64,000 nt of DNA from Sciurus carolinensis (Eukaryota > Chordata > Mammalia > Rodentia > Sciuridae): the NCBI RefSeq assembly GCF_902686445.1, contig NC_062221.1, positions 40,449,075 through 40,513,074 on the forward strand, given 5' to 3'. The notes beneath the pieces were generated by a model, which searched no databases, was not told the DNA's origin, and saw nothing but the letters and a program-made list of their open reading frames with translations. The translations under genes and the position numbers were made by a program. Within the stretch, counting starts at the first letter, position 1, and every line of letters starts with the position of its first letter. Shown piece after piece: positions 1 through 11,641 of the stretch.

Positions 1-1075
1 TTTGTAGTCATTTCAATGTTTATGCCATTCTAAGTCCTTATGCAGATTTTTTTTTTTTCTTTCCTAGGCAGACCACATAGATAGCCACTCTGCTCTATTT
101 TCATGCAATTGAGGTGAGAGCTTGTTTTAGCAACTGCAAAACGAATGTGAAACATGGCCTTGATAAGAAGTTTTATCTTCGGTGCCTATAAAAGTTGAGA
201 CTTTCTTCAGACAAAGTGAAAGCACTGAATACTCCTCCAATTGCAGTCCAAATACCACCGAAGCGCCATGCCTCAGCAGGATGCCTGTCGGATAGACAAT
301 TAAAGTGGCCCGGGAATGACATATCCCCTCTTGCCAACATAATTAAGGTGTATTATTTGTCAGGGAGGTCAACGGTGAACAAATGTCCTAGCAAACTGAG
401 AATGAAAGACAGGGAAGGAGCAGATAATGAAATTCAGGGATGACAAATGGCTGGGAGCCTGACACTGTGGCATCTGACAAAGAGAGACATCCAATGGCGC
501 TGAAACTTTTCCTTGTGCTCTGGAAGGCGCTTGGGTTAGGGCTTTTTTTCTACGAAGGATCTTGTATGTATCATTAATGTCATTTCATTTCCTTAAAGAA
601 AAGTAATAATATTGACAATATAGGAGAATGGTATGGCCAAGGCAGAATTCGACACGCAGTATGGCTTCTGTGAAGCGCTCACTCCTCTGCTCCTTCCTAT
701 CTTATCCACTGTCATTCCACAGTCACCTACAGCAGTGGCCCATCTGCATTTCCCCATTACTTGTTAATTCTGTTATGCAGATTAAATGTGTCAGAGTGGT
801 CCATGGGCAAGCCTTTGCCCTTGGCCAAGCATCCCCACAACTCGGGTGTGAACATTTCCCAAGCAAAGGCAAGACCAAACCTTGTGTAGATAGAAAGTCT
901 CACAAATTACCATACTTAGGTTGGTCCCAGATTCCAAAGGAATCCACAGGAATAACATCTGGTGCCTGCTACTTCCCAAAGGTTGTGTCTATTGTGTTAG
1001 CATATTTGATAGATTTGAATTTTGGGGGTTTAAAGACCACATATATGAGAAGGGATGCCTATTTCTGGGCTAAAT

Positions 1076-1078
<3 letters not shown>
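1..1078. other. Unique intergenic/intronic DNA with a candidate conserved block at 150-600
   Basis: No repeat family is recognised here. The part from about 150 to 600 is less AT-rich than its surroundings, keeps several CpGs and has low simple-sequence content, which is the texture of a conserved non-coding element. An 82-codon open frame at 195-443 has no splice sites or recognisable domain and is not treated as a gene. The conservation claim is inference. Confidence 0.35.
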
Positions 1079-1109
<31 letters not shown>

Positions 1110-1268
1110 TACTGGAGTTGAACCCAGTGGTACTTAACCACTGAGCCACATCCCCAACCCTTTTTGTTTTGAAATAGGGTCTCACTAAGTTGCTGAGGCT
1201 GGCCTCCACCCTCTTGCCTCAGCCTCCCAAGTAGCTGAGATTATAGGTATGTGCCACTGCACCCAGTC
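1079..1268 (-). mobile_element. B1-dID dimeric SINE, reverse orientation
   Basis: A T run (1079-1108) is the complement of the SINE poly-A tail. It is followed by the complement of the dID half (gtactggagttgaaccc, ccactgagccacatcccc) and then the complement of the B1 half (gggtctcactaagttgctga, gcctcagcctcccaag). The order tail-dID-B1 read on the plus strand means insertion on the minus strand. The T run makes a meaningless poly-Phe stretch in one reading frame. Confidence 0.93.
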
Positions 1269-1473
1269 AGCTTCCTTTTCTGAACAAATACCTGCTCCAT
1301 TACTCATATATGAACCATATACCTCCCCCAGGGTACCACACTGGGCCACTCTGCAGTCCAAACATCACGACCTAAGCATACACCTCCACTACTACCAATA
1401 TTGAACACGATGGGGCTCAACAATCTTGTCGTAGCCCAGTCACCCACTCACCAATTTGATTCTACATTTAGTA

Positions 1474-1990
1474 TCATTTATTCAACAAAATATTTGTTGA
1501 TCACCTATTGTATGCAGCATGGAGCTGAACATGGGGGACACAGTGATAACCAAGGCAAACACAGTCACTGTCCTTACTGATATTTTAGCCGGAGAGAAAG
1601 ACAGACATGAGCTGATATCTCCCAAAATAAAAAAATAATCATAATGGTGATAAGCAGCAGAATGAATGCTGGGAGAGTTCTGCACTAGCAGCTCTAACCT
1701 AGGCTGGGTCTCAGGCAGGAAGAGACAATTACAATGATGTGCAGGAAGTGGAAATTTACCAAACACAGGGATGTGTATGTGTCTGGGGGCAGGAGGACAG
1801 AAATGAGAGGGAATGGAAGGAATGGAGGGAGTCCCAGGAAGAGTCACAAAGACCCAAAGGCAGAGAGTTTGGGTGTTGGAGAAATGAATGAAGCCCCATG
1901 TGACTGGAGTGCAGGCCACTGGGGGAGAGAGGGACAGAGGCAGGCTGGAGAGGCAGGTAGAGTCTGACCATGCACGACCTTGAAGTTCCT
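1474..1990 (-). repeat. L2 LINE 3'-end fragment, antisense
   Basis: The segment opens with the complement of the L2 3' end (tcatttattcaacaaaatat, then a degenerate gatcacctattgtatgcagc). It continues through the complement of the L2 3' region, for example a 'gactggagtgcaggccactg' stretch and the 'accttgaagttcctcctaga' end. Two overlapping minus-strand open frames here are fragments in this relic and not genes. The family call is from memory of the consensus. Confidence 0.7.
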
Positions 1991-2288
1991 CCTAGAGCTT
2001 AGGGCCTTCACATACCTCTACAATTAAAGACATTAGAAGTCAAGCAAAGCAGGCCTTGGCTAATACGTCTAAGCAGTAAGGATATTGTTGTAAATGAAAT
2101 GTCTCATTTCCAGATTTTCTCTTATCTCAGAGAAAATTCTTCGTGACTCTAGAGAACAAACATAGAAGGAAAGCACCTGATGATGTAACCTCTAAAGGTC
2201 ATACCACCTTAATGTCTTCTAAATTTTTTTGCCTTTTTTCTTTCAGGAACTTGAAAAGCCCTTCATGTGCAAAAGCAACTAACGAAAT

Positions 2289-2455
2289 TGACACCTACTA
2301 TGTGTCAGGTACTATACTAGACTTTTAAAAAGTACATTCTCTTCTTTAATCCTTCCTTTTTTTAACTGCGGAAAGAGAAAGTTAATTGTCCAATGTCAGA
2401 AACTACCAAAAGACCTAAATCCTAGTCCCTCTGACTCTGAAGTCTAAGTACTTCC
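2289..2455 (-). repeat. MIR SINE, antisense
   Basis: It begins with the complement of the MIR 3' end (cacctactatgtgtcaggta). The 'taatccttcc' and 'tttaactgcggaaagagaaa' stretches and a tail 'ccctctgactctgaagtcta' follow in MIR order. Divergence is high, as expected for this ancient family. Confidence 0.7.
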
Positions 2456-4587
2456 CACAATAAAGACAATGATCTTTTTTCCATGTCAAACCACTTTCCT
2501 GTAAAAATGGGGTTATCACTTTAAACTATCAGTTTGAAAAAGTACAGTAACCGTTTTATGTAGTTTACAAAGACTAACATTAAAATATGAAGAATTCAAA
2601 TCTAATTGTGATTTTATTTTCAGGCAGGCAAGTTCCCCATTTTATTTTAATTGAAAGGATTTCTTTGCCCTATGTACTGTTCCATGAATACCTCCATCCT
2701 AACTTATACCCCAAACTATTGAGCTCTACCTCCTAACTTGCTTCCAGCATGACAATCTGAATCCATTAACACTTTTGGAATGTGTCTTGAAAGCAGGGAA
2801 GATCCTTTCTCTTCAAGGGCCTGGTTATAGGTGTATACAAATGGTGGTCCCCTGTACCTGTCCCCTCACTGTTCTTCCTCTGGTCTCACCATGGCTCATG
2901 CCCACCCCCAACATACACAAAGACCTTCATCCTGCTACTGCCACCCTCTCTATCCCCTTTCTACTTCCTTCTCTCTCTCTTTGCTTTATATAAATAGCAG
3001 GTCTTTGAGAACATCACCACCATTGTTCTTTCCACCAGCCTCAGCACAGGAGAGTGTTGGCAGCTGACAGGCTACCTGTGCACCAAAGAGTTGGATCACT
3101 GTTGTTCTTTAACAAAAGAGACAAAGGGAGATAAACTTTTTCTGAGACACCTCCAGGAAGCATACTCCAGCTTTCCAGGAGGCTGTTCTTTGGAAGATTC
3201 AGGGGCATGTTTGCATGTATGTGTTCTTTAGAGCCACTGTCTGCAGAATGTCAATGGTCAATACATGAAGGGACTCATCTGTCTTGGTATTTCTGATTTT
3301 GTGGGGGAGGGGTTGTTATACAGTGTTCTGATTGTTGCTTTTCTTGGGTTTTGTTTTTGTTATCCTCATTTGCAGCACATAGCACAACTTCTAAAAGGAC
3401 TTGTCCTTACTTCACAAATTAACAACCACCACCACCAAGGGAGTATCTGCGGTTCTATATAACCAGGAAAAGGAATTAAACTTCATGAAAATAAACATTC
3501 CACCCCCAAAGAAGCAAATTCTTACCCTCAGGATGATAGAAAATGTCAGTTTAAAAACAAGTTGAGAACTTAAAGCTGAGCACAAATCTATTAATGTGTT
3601 GACTGTTCATGGATATTAGCCAATTCCTGATTTCAACTGTATATCTTGGCATGCTGTTATGTTGGGTATTATAATAATTCTGAGACGATGTTGAGATTGG
3701 CCATCAAAAAGAAACCTGAAAATATTTCACAATGTCTAGAATACAGCTTGTCGGTCCACAAAATTTGAAGATAAGTATGTTTCACATTAAAATATGTATG
3801 TGTGCCTACCTACATGCCAATCTCCTCAATATCTTTCCTAACTTTCTGGACTTTGCATGCTTGTTTCTATTGAGTAAAGACAGCATTCATTACTTCAATG
3901 AACGCCATGCAGTGAGATTTAAGCTTTTCAGCTACATTTATATGGAGAAAGCAGGTTTCATTCTTAACTAAGGATAAGTTAATCACTCTAATCTGTCTCA
4001 GAGATCTGCCTCATTTGTGATTCCTATTAGGTGCTGATTTTTGTTGTTGTTTGTTTATTCTTTCTGTTATTGTTTTCAGGGTGGGGAGAGAAATTTACTG
4101 TATAATTCTTGACATCATATTCAGAATCAGGAATTTATAGACTGCAGGGAGCCCACCACCTCTCTCCCAGGACAGTCAACCTTAACGCTTTCATGCATAT
4201 GTGTCAAGTGCTTCATTGCATTTCCAGTTACTGTGAAGTGAGAGTTTCTCTTACCTCCACCATTTCATTTAAAATTTTTTTTTAAAAACTGCTAAGAAAC
4301 AAGAGATCCAAATCCCACAGCTTATGCTTCTCCAGGGTACATGGGCAAGTTACAAAGTTTTCATGAAGAAACTAAGATGCACTGGGGGTTTTATCCACCA
4401 GCATCATGCACCCGGGGAGAAGCATGTGCAAACCATCTCCTAGGAGAACTTAACCCACCTCCTAAAGGATGAAGTCATAGTGGAGAAGTCAGTACCGCCG
4501 TCTCCATGGCAGTTCATATTACTAAAAAAGAATCCATTGAACTGAAACAAGGAATTCACATTAACCTTCTCTGACGAGACTCTGGAT
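2456..4587. other. Unique DNA, no gene or repeat recognised
   Basis: Both strands were read and no exon, promoter or clear repeat is seen. Short open frames (for example 2775-2993 and 3732-3971) have no domain and no splice context. A pyrimidine-rich patch lies around 2935-2990 and a short T run at 4588-4602. Confidence 0.5.
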
Positions 4588-4602
4588 TTTTTTTTTTTTT
4601 TT

Positions 4603-5217
4603 TAATTTCTGGTGAGTAACACTATAATATTTTACATGTTTTAGCTTTTGCTACCCAAAACATTTAAATTGATAGACCTTTTAAATCTATGGCCATGAAC
4701 CAGCGACTTGCCAATATTTCTAATGGAAGACTCCCAAAGTACATAACAATACATATATTGACTTCTTGTTTCAATGAGTATCAAGATTAATTGTCCCTGT
4801 AAAGGTAAATAAATATTGACAGAAGTTTCACTTTGGTCCATATTTTCCACTTCGGTCAATAAATCTTGATATTCACCTCAACTGAAGTCAATATCAGATG
4901 ATTATTAATTCATGGTATACTTGACTAGCAGCCGAAACTACAACTTAACATATAGAACATAGTCCTGCAGACCAATTTATGTTCAAATAAACATATGCAA
5001 TGAAAAATCACCCATCACTTCATATATCTAATGGAAACAAAAATACAATCTTCAGATGTCAGGCATATAGAAGAATCTGACTTTCTATTATATTTAGATA
5101 TGTCTAATATACAGAAAGTGACTTGTTTGATCTCATAATTCAACATTTTGCTTTGCACATAAATCCCATTCTTGCTTACAGTTTCCAGTGAGTTTCGTAT
5201 ATGTAAAAATGTTCATG
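4603..5217. other. Unique AT-rich DNA
   Basis: No repeat or coding signal is recognised. A 7-bp inverted pair (tgatatt/aatatca) sits near 4867-4900 but is too short to mean much. Confidence 0.4.
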
Positions 5218-5345
5218 TCAGAAAAGAAAGAAGAAAGAAGAGAGAAAGGGAGAAGAAAGAGAAACACAAGAAGAAAGAAGAGAAAAGAAAGAAAAAAGAC
5301 AAGAATTAGAGTTGAAGGAGGAGGAGGGAGGTGGAGAAGAAACCT
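5218..5345. repeat. Purine-rich (GA/GAA) low-complexity tract
   Basis: About 130 bases are almost entirely A and G on the plus strand, with irregular gaagaaa and gagaaag units and a GGAGGAGGGAGG segment near 5318-5330. It produces false Lys/Arg/Glu-rich and Phe/Leu-rich open frames on the two strands. Confidence 0.9.
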
Positions 5346-6303
5346 GGGAGGAGAATCAATAGACACACAAAAGTGAAAATTAGAAAGGAGACAAAAGTAA
5401 TAGAATCGGGGAGAAAAAAATATAATAAAATATCACAACTATAGCTGTGTATTTTCATAAATTTCAGCAAAGAGATGTTTATTTCTTTCCAATAGCCTTC
5501 TTCATTTAAAAAGATACTTCTGCCCACCTCTAATGACTTAAACATCATAAATATTCTAGTTTTTCATTCAAGATCTGAAATGCAAAAAGCTATTAACTTA
5601 AATGGCTCAAAGAAAATTTAGAGCAAATATCTTTACACTGTAAATTTAGGACAAGTTCATTAAAGTTTCCAGGGACATCTCCACCAGTAATGGAAAAATA
5701 ATTAAACATTACTAATAGATGAATGCTTCATATAAAATTATGACACTTTACATTTCTTCGAAGGCACACTAATATTCAAACACAGGCTGCTTAAAAGAAG
5801 TTGCTCACCAACACTAGAAAATTGGCAAGCATATCAAAAGTTATTGATCTTTCTAGTTGCTGGCCCACATATATTTGTAGTAAAGCAAGCACCGCCTGAG
5901 ACTGATAACATTAGCATTTGATATTACCCAGGGAGGGTTTTGCCCTAGTTCACATTCCTGAAGCACTACATTTCTGATCTTTATTGTTATTCTTTTAAAT
6001 AAAAACAAGGTTTAAAACATCTCTTTGCCTTTCAAAATTTGAGATTAGCCAGAACTTTCTGATTAATGTCTGTATCAACTGACCACTCTGTAATCAATAA
6101 AATATTTTAAATGCAAATTTACCTTAACACACTTTCTGCAAATTATGAACTATTCATTACCAACCCAAAAGAAGTGATAGTAACTTGAAAGAGTGGGTTA
6201 CAATGACACCCACTCTGCAAGCCTATTGCTCATTCTCTATCCCAAGCCTAAGTCACCAGAAGAATTTTGCAGGTGAAAGGAATCTTTGCACCCAACGTTT
6301 TTA

Positions 6304-6305
<2 letters not shown>
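5346..6305. other. Unique AT-rich DNA
   Basis: Nothing beyond ordinary AT-rich sequence is seen. No open frame of note, no recognised repeat, no CpG cluster. Confidence 0.4.

Positions 6306-6375
<70 letters not shown>
6306..6375. repeat. Composite (A)n-(AT)n simple repeat
   Basis: About 35 consecutive A residues pass directly into about 17 AT dinucleotides. No SINE or LINE body adjoins the A run on its 5' side, so the transposon (if any) that seeded it is not recognisable. Confidence 0.95.
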
Positions 6376-6378
<3 letters not shown>

Positions 6379-7429
6379 CCGAGGCAAAAGAGAAGACATT
6401 CAGCCAAATATGTCAAAGGCAAATGAGAATCCATCTCATCTCATTATTTTACTGAAAAGGCAGAGTGATCACATGCACTTCCATTAGTTTTCACCTCCCA
6501 AAGGACAATTTTGCAATGAAATATACAATGTTGCATTTACCTAATAAATCCCTCAACAGAGATGACTTTGCAACATGCAAGATTTTCAAAGATGATGCAT
6601 AAATTCAGTTCTTCAAACACATGCTATCCTAGAGATACTATCAAGTTTCATGTGGTTTCAGGTGTGGAAATATGAAGTCAAGGATGATAAATTGATAAAC
6701 TCTCCCTAAATGGTTATGATTCTTTAAAAATAAATCAATAAATAACAATAACAAAAGTCAGGTAATATTGAACCTGAATATGAAAGTACTTCTCTAAAAT
6801 GCCAAAGTTGAGTCTTGAGTCATAGTAAAGGTTTACCAGTAAAGGAGCCTAGTTAATGAAGCAGCAGCACACATAATGACATTAAAACAAGAGAGCTCAT
6901 GATTTATTTCAGAATCACAAGTTTTTCAGCTTAAGTATGAAGTACCTATGAAAAGAGAATTGAGATCAGAAAATAAAGGAGTGAGATCTTTCCAACTGGG
7001 GCATTTTTTTTTTCATAGTTTCATGGTAAGCCATAGGGATGAATATGATCAGAATCCACTTTAAGAAAGATCATTTTGGCATCAGTGCTGAGGGTATTTG
7101 GGAGAAAAGGATCCTGGATATCCAATGATCTGCTGAAATTATTTTTTGATCACCTGGGAGGGAAAAAGGAACACCTTCACAACTAATCAATTTGAGTTAT
7201 AAAAAAGAAAAAGGCTATCTCCTGGGATTCAGGCTTGTGATAGAGAATGAGGAATAGGCTTGTAAGATCAAACATGAAATCAGTCTGGAACTCCCAAGCT
7301 GCAGAGACCAATGCAAAACTATTCCAAAGCAGCACAACCTCAGAGTAGGCTCCACAAAATACCCTCAAATAAAGCATTGTGAAAATGAGTTCACAGCCCA
7401 AAATTCAAAAACATTACAAGGAAATACTC
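6376..7429. other. Unique AT-rich DNA
   Basis: No gene and no clear repeat is recognised. A minus-strand open frame at 7183-7401 has no domain and no supporting context. Confidence 0.4.
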
Positions 7430-7496
7430 AGGAGAAAGAATAAGCAGTAACAAGGAATTTCAGAATGAGACATAATCTAGTAATGTGTAATAATGT

Positions 7497-7542
7497 GTGG
7501 CAAATAATGTATATTAAATGTGGCAAATAATGTATATAAAAT
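7497..7542. repeat. Two-copy 23-bp tandem duplication
   Basis: gtggcaaataatgtatatt(aaat) is followed immediately by a second copy at 7520-7542 that differs at one position. A simple replication-slippage duplication. Confidence 0.9.
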
Positions 7543-8961
7543 TTAAGTAATAATTAATTATATTAATAACCTGTAGAACAATCTGAAACTATAAAATATT
7601 TAATAATTAAAAATGTAAAATAAGGACCCACAATTCAAAGAAAGAAGATACTATTTTTCTAATGACAGATTTTAAAAGAACCAAACAGAATTTAATAATT
7701 TAAAAATATGGCCTGTGTCAGAGAAACATCAATAAATGAGCTAACACTCCAAATAAAGGGAATTACTACGGAGAAAGTTTGAAATGCAGAGTATCACAGA
7801 GGAGCTCCAACAAACTGACCATAGGATCCTCAACAACAATTTTGAAGCTTTAAAAATAGATTAATATCATCAAAGTGCTGAGAAGAAATTTGTATAGTCC
7901 CAAACACTGTTATTGAACACTAAGAGTAAAATAAAGACATTTTCAGACAGACAGAGGCAAAGAGGATTCACTACTCACAGAACATTACTGAAAGAATACT
8001 AAAGAATATAATTCAGGACAAATCATTTTGAACCCAGGAAGAAGAAATGAGAGACAAAAACAATGATGAGAAAAAGAAACTGATTTTTTAAAAAGTGTGT
8101 ACATCTAAGTAATCATTAATTGCATTAATAACAAAGACTCATTTGGAAGTTATAAGTACAAGGTGAAATTAAAACCTTGGACAGCAATTATGTAAAATGG
8201 GGTTGTGGGGAGTTACAATCTGAATTAATATACCTACAGTTTCAGAAGGAGGATACATGGTAGTGCTTATTACAAGAATTCAAATAGAATATAAAGGAGG
8301 GAACCACTAAAAAATCAACTTCAGCCAGTGACCAGAAGAGAAGAAAAGTAAGCACAGAGAGAGAAAAAACAGAAAGCAGGGAAAATACAAAACATAAAAC
8401 AAGATGAAAGAAATAAATTCAAACAGATCTCTAGTCACAATAGATATAAACAGACTAGAAGAAGAGAGCTACAGGTTTTTATTTAAGAAATAAAATCTAA
8501 CCTGTATTGAAATGCCATACTGTACCCCATAAATATGTACAATTATTATGTTGATTATATATAGATAGAGAGAGAGAGAGCATCTAATTAATAAAACTAT
8601 AAAGTGACCAAGAAGAAACAAAATCTAGTCATGTTGTTCAGGAGGAATATGTGGGAAAAAAAGGACTCAGTCTGAAAATAAGTAGATGAAAGAAAATACC
8701 ATAAGAAAGTGGTAATGACTATGTTAATATGAAAACAGCATAACTCAATGCAAAAAAATCATTATTTCATAATTACTATAAATAATGAAAGAGATATTTT
8801 ATCAGAGAAATATTGTATTTGGAATTTGTAGGCACCTAATATTTTAAATTCCAAAAGCAAGAAGCAAAACTTGATAAAATTATAAGAAATAACTATGCAA
8901 ATTCACAATTATAAAGACAAATTTAAATAAACTTCTTTTGATGATTAATAAAGAAGATTAC

Positions 8962-9170
8962 AGTCTGTCATGGTAGTGCACACCTATAATTCTAGTAACT
9001 TGGGAGGCTGAAGCAGGAGGATCTCAAGTTCAAAACCAGCCTCAGCAACTTAGCGAGGCCCTATGCAACTCAGCAAGACCCAGTCTGTAAATAAAATATA
9101 AAAAAGGTCTGGGGATGTGGCTCAGTGGTTAAGCACCCCTGGGTTAAATCCCTGGTACAAAAGAAAATAA
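8962..9170 (+). mobile_element. B1-dID dimeric SINE, forward orientation
   Basis: The B1 half (tcatggtagtgcacacctat, cttgggaggctgaagcagga) is joined through an A-rich linker to the dID half (ctggggatgtggctcagtgg, gggttaaatccctggtac) and a short A-rich tail. It lies inside the older L1M remnant and so post-dates it. Confidence 0.93.
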
Positions 9171-10283
9171 TTTTATGATATCAGCCAAAAACAATTTCTA
9201 AAACAAGATACAATCATGCATAAATGCATAAACACATAAAATCATATAAAGGAATAGGCATACATTTTATTACTTCAAACATGGAAATTCCTGTTAAGCA
9301 AAGTTTACCATTAACACCCCACAGACTGGGAGAAGACCATGCAATGCATCTAATAGAGGACAGCATCTTAAACATACCTGTAAAAGGTATGACACACAAT
9401 TCACAGAAGTGAAGCCTGAATGGCCATCAAACATAAAAAGATGACATTTATTAGTAACAGGAAAGTCAAAACAAGGTCTTGCATGCTTTTTAATTGTTAA
9501 AAATTAATAATTCATAATACCAAATATTGGACCAGAGCAGGGCATGAAGGGAGATCTAAGGAAAATAGAACTCAATCACTTCTGTTAGAAGTATAAAAGG
9601 TATAATCCATACAAGCTGGTATTAGCTGGCATAGTTACAGACACATATAACTTATCACCCAGCACTTTTTATTCTGGGTACCTACCCTAGAAAAATTTCC
9701 ACACATGTACGCAAGGAGACTCAAATGAAATACTCAGTATGCCACTGTATGTGATGGTCATAAAACAGAAACAACCTATTTCTAAGTAGAGAAATTCATA
9801 AACCATGGTATACTCATAGAATGGAATTAGACAATAGTTAAAATGAGTAAATCTACTAAAGCTTTATCAGCATGGATTAACCTCAAATACAAGAGGTTAT
9901 GTGACAAAAGCAAGTCTGAGAATGATATGCACAGTCTAATGACACTTATGTACATTTTTTAACATACCAAAAGAACATTTATAGGTTATGGTGGAACATC
10001 TACAGTAAAAGTGCTAAAAGAAGCATGGGAATACTTTATACCAACTCCAAGATATAAGGAGTATGGGAAAGGAAGGATAGGAGAAATCACTTTGAATGAT
10101 TTCTCTAATGGTCTCTTGTTTTTACAAAAAAGAGTTTGTTAGCAGATACGCAAAATCTAATAGCTAGGTATTAAGTATTATTTTCTGTTATTTTTTCATA
10201 CATTTGAAACAGTTCATAACTAAAAATAAAAGGAATTATTGAGTGTATAACATGAAAACAGGGAGGAAAGATACTTCCATTTA

Positions 10284-10724
10284 AATATTTCTCAGTTTTA
10301 AAGAAGAATGAAATAATGGCATTTGTTGGTAAATGGATGGAGTTGGAGAATATCATGCTAATCAAAATAAGCCAATTCCAAGACAACAAAGGCCGAATGT
10401 TTTCTCAGATATGCAGATGCTAATTCCCAATAAAGCAGGGCGGGGGTGGGAGCAGGACACTAGGACACTAGGGAAGAATAGAGTTACTTTAGGTTAGGTA
10501 GAAGGGAGCAACAGAGGGAAAGGGGTATAGGGGTAAGAAGTAGAGTGAAACAGACATTATTACCTCATGTACATATATGACTGCATGACCCATGTAATCC
10601 AACAACATGTACAATCAGAAAAATGAGAAATTATATTCCACTTATGTATGATTTATCAAAATGCGTAAATGCATTCTACTGTCGTGTATAACTAATTAGA
10701 ACAAAATTTTTAAAATAATTTTAA
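10284..10724 (+). mobile_element. 5'-truncated rodent-lineage L1 with ORF2 C-terminus and 3' UTR
   Basis: The frame 10301-10423 encodes the last 40 residues of L1 ORF2p, containing KWMELENIML, and ends at a TAA (10421-10423). A G-rich 3' UTR start (cgggggtggg) follows, then the lineage 3' end (gtcgtgtataactaattaga) and an A/T-rich tail. The insertion is flanked by 17-bp direct repeats with one mismatch: aaagatacttccattta at 10267-10283 and aaagatacttctattta at 10725-10741. These mark target-primed reverse transcription. Only a small 3' fragment was copied, so it cannot move. Confidence 0.9.
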
Positions 10725-10741
10725 AAAGATACTTCTATTTA

Positions 10742-11549
10742 GAAATTCTGCCCCCTGAGGTCTCCTGGAGTCAGTCATGGGGTCACCCCACAGACAACGG
10801 CTGACCAAAGCGGACCCATCCAGGATAAGTGTCCTAAACAAAAGGATTTCCTGTAGTTTCCTCTAGGTTTTATGGGTAGGGATTTGGGATGATGCTAGAA
10901 AAGTCATTATGTAGAACAAGGATTTTAAGTATCAGTAACTAAAATAAATAAATTTCATACACACACATACACTGACACTTCCCAAAAGGAAAAGTATTTT
11001 AACACAGAAAAATAGGAAGAAAGATGTCTGAATAAATGAAAGGATTTTTTAAAGAAATCAATTTATTTTAATGAATAACTACATTTTTTTTTCATCTTTC
11101 TCATTTTGCCTCAGAGCTGTAAAAACTTCCTAACAGAGGAGGAAACCATAAGGCAATGTTTGGGGACTGTTTGTTTCAGGAACATACTCAGCACCCAGTC
11201 AGGAGACAGAGCCCACATTACTAACAGAACTAGCATTAAAATAAAACACCTGTACTAACCTCAAGTGGATTGAGGCATTACATGTTTGTTTGTTTTTTTT
11301 TTAGCAAATCATTCTGTTTCATGTTTTAGTGATAAACATGGGCTATCCATGATCAAATGTACCGTATGTTATGAATCACATCATATTCATCAGATGTGGA
11401 TCATGAAAAGTTGTTCCTTTTGTGGGTTGAAGAGGTAACATAATTCCATCCATTTTTGCTATACCTTGTTTGCTTATTTTTGTTTAACTCAGTAAAGCAT
11501 GCACATAGCATATTTGAATAGTAGTAGGAAAAAAAACACTGTAGTGTTG
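10742..11549. other. Unique DNA
   Basis: The first 120 bases are relatively GC-rich and contain a few CpGs; the rest is AT-rich. No gene or repeat family is recognised. Confidence 0.4.
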
Positions 11550-11641
11550 AGTATCCTTAGAGATACATGCTTAGAGTATCCTTAGAGATGCTTATTAGTA
11601 TCCTTAGAGATGCTTATTAGTATCCTTAGAGATGCATGCTT
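11550..11641. repeat. Four-copy tandem repeat, 22-25 bp period
   Basis: Units starting at 11550, 11575, 11597 and 11619 share the core agtatccttagagatgctta. The first unit carries a 3-bp expansion and the last runs into unique sequence. Each unit contains the near-palindrome ATGCAT or a derivative. This is a small minisatellite. Confidence 0.95.

Larger units (their letters stand above)
7430..10266 (+). mobile_element. Decayed ancient L1 (L1M-type) remnant, sense
   Basis: Patches in order resemble ancient L1. These are an 'aataaagacattttcagaca' type segment near 7930, a 'gtaggcacctaatatttt' patch near 8830, 'cacagactgggagaagacca' near 9320, 'catagaatggaatta' near 9816, and a 3'-end-like 'catttgaaacagttcataac' near 10200. 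All frames are broken by stops, so no functional ORF1 or ORF2 survives. A B1-dID SINE interrupts it. Boundaries are approximate and the early part (before about 7900) is weakest. Confidence 0.6.

Noticed and set aside
628..1137. 169-codon plus-strand open frame, the longest in the window
   Set aside because: Its C-terminal part is poly-Phe from the T tail of an antisense B1-dID SINE. The rest has no domain or splice context.
1482..1919. 145-codon minus-strand open frame
   Set aside because: It lies within an antisense L2 relic and overlaps other frames; no domain seen.
5218..5345. Basic Lys/Arg/Glu-rich small protein
   Set aside because: Translation of a purine tract; no gene.
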